A stretch of DNA of 64,000 bases from Mangrovicoccus algicola. Its GTDB lineage: Bacteria > Pseudomonadota > Alphaproteobacteria > Rhodobacterales > Rhodobacteraceae. Position 1 is the stretch's first letter. Each line of letters starts with the position of its first letter. The position numbers and the translations under genes were made by a program. Of the stretch, positions 58,835 through 64,000 are shown in pieces. Where the stretch lies: the NCBI RefSeq assembly GCF_014903745.1, contig NZ_JACVXA010000001.1, positions 100,710 to 164,709 of the forward strand, read 5' to 3'. The notes beneath the pieces are model-generated. The model did no database searches. It saw only the letters and a program-made list of their open reading frames with translations, and was not told where the DNA came from.

Positions 58835-59248
58835 TTACCAGTCTTCGCGAACCACGACGCGGGTCTTGATCGGCAGCTTCATTGCGGCCAGACGCAGCGC
58901 CTCGCGGGCGGTTGCCTCCGGAACGCCTTCCAGCTCGAACATCACCCGGCCCGGCTTGACCTTGCAGGCCCAGTAATCGACCGAACCCTTACCTTTACCC
59001 ATCCGGACTTCGGTGGGCTTGGAGGTGACGGGCAGGTCCGGGAAGATCCGGATCCAGACGCGGCCCTGACGCTTCATGTGACGCGTCATGGCACGGCGGG
59101 CGGCTTCGATCTGGCGGGCGGTGATGCGCTCGGGCTCCACCGCTTTCAGACCGTAGTGACCGAAGGCCAGGTCAGACCCGCCCTTGGCTTCGCCATGGAT
59201 GCGGCCCTTGAACTGCTTGCGGAATTTCGTACGCTTTGGCTGAAGCAT
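58835..59248 (-). CDS. rplP: 50S ribosomal protein L16
   Basis: 137 residues. [24 protein letters not shown], then [31 protein letters not shown] and [21 protein letters not shown], are classic L16. It binds 23S rRNA near the A-site tRNA. Last S10-operon gene in this orientation before a terminator; L29 (rpmC) and S17, which usually follow L16, are not downstream here and must lie elsewhere. Confidence 0.98.
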   Translation of the reverse strand: MLQPKRTKFRKQFKGRIHGEAKGGSDLAFGHYGLKAVEPERITARQIEAARRAMTRHMKRQGRVWIRIFPDLPVTSKPTEVRMGKGKGSVDYWACKVKPGRVMFELEGVPEATAREALRLAAMKLPIKTRVVVREDW

Positions 59249-59259
59249 TGTCCTATTCC

Positions 59260-59991
59260 TTACCGGTCGTTGTCGCGGTTGCGACGACGATCACCACCGG
59301 CGCCGCGCGGGGACGGGCCGTCCTGCAGCTCCTGGGCCTTGCGATCGCGTGCGGACGGATCATGTTCCATGATCTCGCCCTTGAAGATCCAGACCTTGAT
59401 GCCGATGATGCCGTAGGGCGTCATGGCTTCGGCGGTTGCGTAGTCGATATCGGCCCGCAGCGTGTGCAGCGGCACGCGGCCTTCGCGGTACCATTCGGTC
59501 CGTGCGATCTCGGCACCGCCCAGACGGCCGGCGACGTTCACGCGGATGCCCAGGGCACCCATGCGCATGGCATTCTGCACCGAACGCTTCATCGCGCGGC
59601 GGAAGGACACCCGGCGCTCCAGCTGCTGCGCGATGGACTCGGCAACCAGCTGGCCGTCGAGTTCCGGCTTGCGGACTTCGACGATGTTCAGGTGCAGTTC
59701 CGATGCGGTCATCGCGGCCAGCTTCTTGCGCAGGACTTCGATATCCGCGCCTTTCTTGCCGATGATGACGCCCGGGCGGGCAGTGTGAACGGTCACCCGG
59801 CACTTCTTGTGCGGGCGCTCGATGATCACGCGGCTGACGCCGGCCTGCTTGCATTCCTTCTTGATGAACTCGCGGATCTTGATGTCCTCGAGCAGAAGGT
59901 CGCCGTAGTCCTTCGTGTCCGCGTACCAGCGGCTGTCCCAGGTCCGGTTGACCTGAAGGCGCATGCCGATCGGATTGACTTTATGACCCAT
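59260..59991 (-). CDS. rpsC: 30S ribosomal protein S3
   Basis: 243 residues. [24 protein letters not shown], the KH-domain core [18 protein letters not shown], and the C-terminal [17 protein letters not shown] are diagnostic. It lines the mRNA entry channel and has helicase activity. An Arg/Asp-rich tail ends the protein. The ATG shares its first base with the rplV stop (TAATG), so the two are translationally coupled. Confidence 0.98.
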   Translation of the reverse strand: MGHKVNPIGMRLQVNRTWDSRWYADTKDYGDLLLEDIKIREFIKKECKQAGVSRVIIERPHKKCRVTVHTARPGVIIGKKGADIEVLRKKLAAMTASELHLNIVEVRKPELDGQLVAESIAQQLERRVSFRRAMKRSVQNAMRMGALGIRVNVAGRLGGAEIARTEWYREGRVPLHTLRADIDYATAEAMTPYGIIGIKVWIFKGEIMEHDPSARDRKAQELQDGPSPRGAGGDRRRNRDNDR

Positions 59992-60371
59992 TAGGCTTGC
60001 TCCTCGACCTGGCGGACCTTGATGGTCAGTTCAGAGAACGGCTTCATGATCCGGCCATAGCGGCCGCGCGCCCGCGGGCGGCCCCGCTTCATGACGAGGT
60101 TCTTGCCGACGAAGGCTTCGGCCACGACGAGTTCATCCACATCCAGGTTGTGGTTGTTCTCGGCATTGGCGATCGCCGATTGCAGGCACTTCTTGACGTC
60201 GTTGGCGATCCGCTTCTCGGAGAAGGTCAGATCGGCCAGGGCCTTTTCCACCTTCTTGCCGCGGATCAGCTGCGCGACGAGGTTCAGTTTCTGCGGGCTG
60301 GTGCGAAGCATGCGGATTTTCGCCATTGCCTCGTTCTCAGCCACGCGGCGGGGATTCTTTTCCTTGCCCAT
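59991..60371 (-). CDS. rplV: 50S ribosomal protein L22
   Basis: 126 residues. [24 protein letters not shown], the [27 protein letters not shown] region and the [20 protein letters not shown] beta-hairpin that reaches into the exit tunnel are all present. Starts 3 nt after the rpsS stop and overlaps rpsC by one base. Confidence 0.98.
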   Translation of the reverse strand: MGKEKNPRRVAENEAMAKIRMLRTSPQKLNLVAQLIRGKKVEKALADLTFSEKRIANDVKKCLQSAIANAENNHNLDVDELVVAEAFVGKNLVMKRGRPRARGRYGRIMKPFSELTIKVRQVEEQA

Positions 60372-60374
60372 GGC

Positions 60375-60653
60375 TTATTTCCGCTTCGCTTTCTTGTCCG
60401 CCGCGTGACCGTAATAGGTCCGGGTCGGAGAATATTCGCCGAATTTCTGGCCGATCATGTCCTCGGTGACGTTCACCGGGATATGCTTGTGACCGTTGTA
60501 CACGCCGAAGGTGAGACCCACGAATTGCGGGAGAATCGTCGACCGGCGGGACCAGATCTTGATGACTTCGTTACGCCCGGAATCCCGGGACTTCTCGGCC
60601 TTCTTGAGGACATAAGCGTCCACGAAAGGCCCTTTCCAAACGGAGCGTGCCAT
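60375..60653 (-). CDS. rpsS: 30S ribosomal protein S19
   Basis: 92 residues, exact family length. [50 protein letters not shown] and [19 protein letters not shown]. It sits in the 30S head with S13. It begins 3 nt after the rplB stop. Confidence 0.98.
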   Translation of the reverse strand: MARSVWKGPFVDAYVLKKAEKSRDSGRNEVIKIWSRRSTILPQFVGLTFGVYNGHKHIPVNVTEDMIGQKFGEYSPTRTYYGHAADKKAKRK

Positions 60654-60656
60654 GGA

Positions 60657-61499
60657 TTAGCGGCCCTTCTTCTTGGCGTGACGCGAGCGGATGATGAGCT
60701 TCTGCGACGCCTTGTTGGTGTTGCGGGTGCGCATGCCCTTGGTGTCCTTGCCCCAGGGGGTAACCGGGGTGCGGCCACCGGAGGTGCGGCCCTCGCCACC
60801 ACCGTGGGGGTGGTCGATCGGGTTCATGACGACACCGCGGACGGAGGGGCGGACGCCCTTGTGGCGCATGCGGCCGGCCTTGCCGAAGTTCTGGTTCGAG
60901 TTGTCAGGGTTCGACACGGCACCGACGGTGCACATGCATTCCTGACGGACCAGGCGCAGCTCGCCCGAGGACAGGCGGATCTGGGCATAGCCGCCGTCAC
61001 GACCGACGAACTGGGCATAGGTGCCTGCGGCGCGGGCGATCTGGCCGCCCTTGCCGGGCTTCATCTCGATATTGTGGACGATCGTGCCGATCGGCAGACC
61101 CGAGAACGGCATCGCGTTGCCCGGCTTGATGTCCGCCTTGGCCGAAGCCACGACCTTGTCGCCGACAGCCAGACGCTGCGGGGCCAGGATGTAGGCCTGC
61201 TCACCGTCTTCGTAACGGATCAGCGCGATGAAGGCGGTCCGGTTCGGGTCGTATTCGATCCGCTCGACGGTTGCCGCCACATCGAATTTGCGACGCTTGA
61301 AATCGACGACGCGATAGAGGCGCTTGGCGCCACCGCCGCGACGGCGAGAGGTGATCCGTCCGGTGTTGTTCCGGCCGCCCGACTTGGTCAGACCCTCAGT
61401 GAGGGATTTGACCGGACGCCCTTTCCAAAGCTCCGAACGGTCGATCAGAACCAGCCCGCGCTGGCCAGGCGTCGTCGGTTTATACGACTTGAGTGCCAT
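60657..61499 (-). CDS. rplB: 50S ribosomal protein L2
   Basis: 280 residues. [21 protein letters not shown], the [17 protein letters not shown] and [15 protein letters not shown] segments, and the peptidyl-transferase-near [18 protein letters not shown] are diagnostic. Start at 61499; a longer in-frame extension upstream is not L2-like. It is separated from rplW by 283 bp containing two hairpins, which is unusual inside an S10 operon. Confidence 0.98.
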   Translation of the reverse strand: MALKSYKPTTPGQRGLVLIDRSELWKGRPVKSLTEGLTKSGGRNNTGRITSRRRGGGAKRLYRVVDFKRRKFDVAATVERIEYDPNRTAFIALIRYEDGEQAYILAPQRLAVGDKVVASAKADIKPGNAMPFSGLPIGTIVHNIEMKPGKGGQIARAAGTYAQFVGRDGGYAQIRLSSGELRLVRQECMCTVGAVSNPDNSNQNFGKAGRMRHKGVRPSVRGVVMNPIDHPHGGGEGRTSGGRTPVTPWGKDTKGMRTRNTNKASQKLIIRSRHAKKKGR

Positions 61500-61576
61500 A
61501 GTTTCTGTCTTCCGTTGTTGAAGGGCCCTGCCGTGGCGAGGTCCCCGAAGTGAAGGCCCCCGGAGGTGCCCGAATT

Positions 61577-61610
61577 CAAAAACTGCGGCCCCGGAGCGAA
61601 TCCGAGGCCG
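61577..61610 (-). terminator. terminator/attenuator-like hairpin in the rplB leader
   Basis: On the minus strand, CGGCCTCGGA and TCCGGGGCCG form a 10-bp stem with one A-C mismatch and loop TTCGC, followed by CAG then TTTTT. It lies 78 nt upstream of the rplB ATG and about 170 nt after rplW, so it could stop or attenuate transcription between the two halves of the operon. Confidence 0.6.
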
Positions 61611-61737
61611 TTCAGGTCCGCCGCGTTTAACAGAGCGGTGACACCTCGTCCAGAGCTGTCGCGCGCATATCGCGGCACCGGGTCGCATTCCCGCGGCCCT
61701 GCCCCCGCCCCCGCCGCGAAAGCGGGCGGAAACGCAA

Positions 61738-61762
61738 GGGGCCCCCGCGATGCGGAGGCCCC
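61738..61762 (-). terminator. GC-rich hairpin after rplW
   Basis: GGGGCC-x-CCGC and GCGG-x-GGCCCC form a 10-bp stem with one mismatch. It starts 20 nt after the rplW stop on the minus strand; followed by TTGCG, no T-run. It may be an mRNA 3'-end stem. Confidence 0.45.
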
Positions 61763-61782
61763 TGCCTGACGGTCCGACCGGA

Positions 61783-62079
61783 TCAGAGACCGGTGGAGAC
61801 GTCGATCGTGTTGCCCTCTTCGAGGGTCACATAGGCTTTCTTGACGTCCTTGCGCTTGCCCAGCATGCCGCGGAAGCGCTTGACTTTGCCCTTGGTGATG
61901 GTGGTGTTGACCGCCTTCACCTTGACACCGAACAGGCTTTCGATCGCCTGCTTGACCTGCGGCTTCGTCGCGTCGATGGACACTTCGAAGACGACCGCGT
62001 TGGCCTCGGAGGCCATGGTGGCCTTCTCGGTGATGATCGGACGACGGATGACGTCGTAATGTTCCGGCTTCACGCTCAT
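61783..62079 (-). CDS. rplW: 50S ribosomal protein L23
   Basis: 98 residues. [54 protein letters not shown] followed by [22 protein letters not shown]. It lies at the tunnel exit and docks trigger factor and SRP. Starts within the rplD stop (4-bp overlap). Unlike most S10 operons, rplB does not follow directly. Confidence 0.98.
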   Translation of the reverse strand: MSVKPEHYDVIRRPIITEKATMASEANAVVFEVSIDATKPQVKQAIESLFGVKVKAVNTTITKGKVKRFRGMLGKRKDVKKAYVTLEEGNTIDVSTGL

Positions 62080-62696
62080 TTCAGGCGGGCCTCCAGAGCT
62101 TCGAGTCCTGCCTTCGTGACGACCAGGGTGTCACGCTTCAGGATGTCGTACACGTTGGCGCCCTGGCTCGGCAGCACATCGACACCTTCGATGTTGGCCG
62201 CGGCCTTGGCGAAGTTCTCGTTGACTGCCGCGCCGTCGATGACCAGCGCACGCTTCCAGCCGAGGTTCTTGACCGCCGCTGCAAGCAGCTTGGTCTTGGC
62301 TTCGGCCAGGTTGACGTCCTCAATCACGATCAGTTCGCCGGCCTTCCGCTTCGCGCTCAGCGCGTGCTTCAGGCCGAGCTTGCGGAATTTCTTCGGCAGA
62401 TCGTGCTCGTGGCTGCGCGGGGTCGGACCCTTGTAGATACCACCCTTGCGGAAGATCGGTGCGTTGCGGTCGCCGTGACGGGCGCCGCCAGAGCCTTTCT
62501 GGCGCACGATCTTCTTGGTCGAGTAGCTGGTCTCGGACCGGGTCTTGACCTTGTGGGTGCCCTGCTGGAGGCGCGCACGCTGCCAGCGGACCACGCGGTG
62601 CAGGATGTCGGCACGCGGTTCCAGACCGAAGATGTCGTCGTTCAGATCGACTTCGCCGGCTTCACCCGCGTCGAGCTTGATAACGGGAGCTTTCAT
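62076..62696 (-). CDS. rplD: 50S ribosomal protein L4
   Basis: 206 residues. The tunnel-lining loop [34 protein letters not shown] and the C-terminal [36 protein letters not shown] are L4. In E. coli L4 also represses its own S10 operon; whether it does so here cannot be read from the sequence. One-base overlap with rplC (TAATG). Confidence 0.98.
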   Translation of the reverse strand: MKAPVIKLDAGEAGEVDLNDDIFGLEPRADILHRVVRWQRARLQQGTHKVKTRSETSYSTKKIVRQKGSGGARHGDRNAPIFRKGGIYKGPTPRSHEHDLPKKFRKLGLKHALSAKRKAGELIVIEDVNLAEAKTKLLAAAVKNLGWKRALVIDGAAVNENFAKAAANIEGVDVLPSQGANVYDILKRDTLVVTKAGLEALEARLK

Positions 62697-63427
62697 TATT
62701 CATTCCCTCCTTCGGCCGGAGCCTCGGCGGGGGCCTCAGCGGCCGGAGCTTCCGCAGCCTTCAGCGCGGCCGGGAACGGCACGCCCTCGGGCAGCTTCTT
62801 CTTGACGGCGTCCTTGACGGTGACCCAGCCACCCTTGGAGCCCGGCACGGCGCCCTTGACCATGATCAGGCCACGGTCTGCGTCGATGCGGACGACTTCC
62901 AGGTTCTGGGTGGTGACACGGGCGGCGCCCATGTGACCGGCCATTTTCTTGCCCTTGAACACCTTGCCCGGGTCCTGGCACTGACCGGTGGAGCCGTGCG
63001 AACGGTGCGAGATCGACACGCCGTGCGATGCACGCAGGCCGCCGAAATTGTGCCGCTTCATGGCACCGGCGAAACCCTTACCGATCGAGGTGCCCGACAC
63101 GTCGACCTTCTGCCCGGCAATGTAATGCTCGGCAGAGATCTCGGAACCGACCTCGATGAGGTTCTCGGGGGCCACGCGGAATTCCACGAGCTTCCGCTTC
63201 GGCGCGACCGAGGCGGCGGTGAAGTGGCCACGCATCGCCTTGGAGACGCGCTTGACCTTGGCAGTGCCGGCGCCCAGCTGAACGGCGGAATAGCCGTCCT
63301 TGTCGGCGGTGCGCTGTGCAACCACCTGAAGGGCGTCGAGCTGAAGCACGGTCACCGGGATCTGGCGGCCGTCTTCCATGAACAGGCGGGTCATGCCCAC
63401 CTTCTTCGCGATGATACCGGAGCGCAT
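62696..63427 (-). CDS. rplC: 50S ribosomal protein L3
   Basis: 243 residues. [29 protein letters not shown], then [50 protein letters not shown], the L3 finger near the peptidyl-transferase centre, including the Gln (GQCQDP) that PrmB methylates in relatives. An Ala/Pro/Glu-rich tail ([17 protein letters not shown]) extends beyond the E. coli protein, as in other alphaproteobacteria. Confidence 0.98.
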   Translation of the reverse strand: MRSGIIAKKVGMTRLFMEDGRQIPVTVLQLDALQVVAQRTADKDGYSAVQLGAGTAKVKRVSKAMRGHFTAASVAPKRKLVEFRVAPENLIEVGSEISAEHYIAGQKVDVSGTSIGKGFAGAMKRHNFGGLRASHGVSISHRSHGSTGQCQDPGKVFKGKKMAGHMGAARVTTQNLEVVRIDADRGLIMVKGAVPGSKGGWVTVKDAVKKKLPEGVPFPAALKAAEAPAAEAPAEAPAEGGNE

Positions 63428-63441
63428 CGTCTATACCCTCC

Positions 63442-63750
63442 TTACACCTTGATCTCGACGTCGACGCCTGCAGCGAGGTCGAGCTTCATCAGCGCGTCCA
63501 CGGTCTGCGGGGTCGGATCGACGATGTCGAGAAGGCGTTTATGCGTGCGGATCTCGAACTGGTCGCGCGACTTCTTGTCGACGTGCGGACCGCGGAGAAC
63601 CGTGAATTTCTCGATCTTGTTCGGCAGCGGGATGGGCCCGCGAACCTGGGCGCCCGTGCGCTTGGCGGTATTGACGATCTCCTGGGTGCTGGCGTCCAGA
63701 ACCCGGTAGTCAAACGCCTTCAGCCGGATGCGAATGTTTTGGCTTTGCAT
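63442..63750 (-). CDS. rpsJ: 30S ribosomal protein S10
   Basis: 102 residues, exact length. [76 protein letters not shown]. It is the first S10-operon gene and also serves as NusE in antitermination. It follows tuf by 200 bp. Confidence 0.98.
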   Translation of the reverse strand: MQSQNIRIRLKAFDYRVLDASTQEIVNTAKRTGAQVRGPIPLPNKIEKFTVLRGPHVDKKSRDQFEIRTHKRLLDIVDPTPQTVDALMKLDLAAGVDVEIKV

Positions 63751-63903
63751 CGTTATCTGCTTTCGCGGCTAAGGAAACGAGAGGTGGAGCGCACATCATT
63801 ATGCGCCCCACTTGCATTCCCGAAGGTCTTGGGGGTCGCGCCTTCTGGCGCGAAACGGGCAGATTCGCAAGGGCTTTCCGCCCCTTTGACGGCCCGGTCT
63901 TCA

Positions 63904-63934
63904 AAAAAAGGATGCGGGGCCGAAGCCCCGCATC
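63904..63934 (-). terminator. rho-independent terminator after tuf
   Basis: On the minus strand, GATGCGGGGC-TTCG-GCCCCGCATC, perfect 10-bp stem with TTCG loop, then C and seven T. It starts 17 nt after the tuf stop and separates tuf from rpsJ. Confidence 0.94.
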
Positions 63935-63950
63935 CCCGCAAGAGTACCGA

Positions 63951-64000
63951 TTACTCGATGATCTTGGAGACGACGCCTGCGCCGACGGTGCGGCCGCCTT
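63951..64000 (-). CDS. tuf: elongation factor Tu, C-terminal end only
   Basis: Only the last 16 codons (GGRTVGAGVVSKIIE, then TAA) are in the window; the rest lies beyond the right edge. This is the invariant C-terminus of EF-Tu domain 3. The position directly before rpsJ matches the usual fusA-tuf-S10 order. Confidence 0.95.
   Translation of the reverse strand, partial: GGRTVGAGVVSKIIE

Noticed and set aside
61445..61678. A 77-codon frame in the rplW-rplB gap
   Set aside because: It overlaps the rplB start out of frame, has no ribosome binding site and no recognisable composition of a protein.
61639..61680. A 13-codon leader peptide before the rplB hairpin
   Set aside because: An ATG-to-TAA frame exists on the minus strand here, but it has no ribosome binding site and no codon bias tied to a regulatory amino acid.

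Overview
The window is about 64 kb of high-GC DNA (roughly two thirds G+C by eye) from an alphaproteobacterium, most likely of the family Rhodobacteraceae (Paracoccus/Rhodobacter-like; I cannot name the species). Grounds: an sdhCDAB - mesaconyl-CoA hydratase - malyl-CoA thioesterase - mdh - sucCDAB - lpd locus, a murA-DUF2948-hisD-UPF0262-infA-maf-rng-yacG-tRNA-Phe block, a holin / N-acetylmuramidase pair of the kind that releases gene transfer agents in Rhodobacterales, and an S10 ribosomal operon led by tuf. There is no rRNA, CRISPR array, integrase, transposase or recognisable prophage.

Layout. 1-5.7 kb: the end of a SnoaL-like gene, deoD, an aldo/keto reductase, small proteins, a periplasmic phytase-like protein, and the lysis pair with a CtrA-like box in front of it. 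5.8-27 kb: the TCA locus. On the minus strand run sdhC-sdhD-sdhA-(sulfotransferase-like gene)-sdhB and, divergently placed upstream, mcl2-nnrU-DUF1737-mch of the ethylmalonyl-CoA pathway. On the plus strand run a periplasmic protein, mdh, a glycosyltransferase, sucC, a lipoprotein gene, sucD, sucA, sucB, an outer-membrane barrel, two small genes and lpd. 27-38 kb: an MFS transporter, tRNA-Phe, yacG-rng-maf-infA, a nitrilase, a GNAT, UPF0262, hisD, DUF2948, murA, a small basic protein, tRNA-Thr, and an alpha/beta hydrolase divergent from an ArsR regulator. 38-40 kb: a sulfotransferase and a frameshifted membrane-protein gene. 40-48 kb: a D-lactate-to-acetyl-CoA block, dld-aceE-aceF-lpd, on the minus strand. 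48-58.6 kb: accessory genes, including a 1701-residue multi-PAS GGDEF-EAL protein, an aldehyde dehydrogenase and hisC. 58.8-64 kb: tuf-rpsJ-rplC-rplD-rplW-rplB-rpsS-rplV-rpsC-rplP on the minus strand.

How it works together. Pyruvate is made from D-lactate by Dld and oxidised by a pyruvate dehydrogenase with a homodimeric-type E1. In this complex the lipoyl domains are split, one on E2 and two on the N-terminus of E3. Acetyl-CoA then enters a TCA cycle whose malate dehydrogenase, succinyl-CoA synthetase, 2-oxoglutarate dehydrogenase (with its own E3) and succinate dehydrogenase lie in one 20-kb locus, with two ethylmalonyl-CoA pathway genes among them.

The strongest unexplained signal is a 35-bp composite palindrome found twice in the window: 143 bp upstream of sdhC and 126 bp upstream of sucC. 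Both copies have identical arms and an identical 13-bp spacer length but unrelated spacer sequence. This looks like one operator shared by both halves of the TCA locus. Other points of interest are the CtrA-like box on the lysis cassette, E3 with two lipoyl domains, a lipoprotein gene wedged between sucC and sucD, a terminator-like hairpin in front of rplB, and an inverted repeat in the aceE leader.
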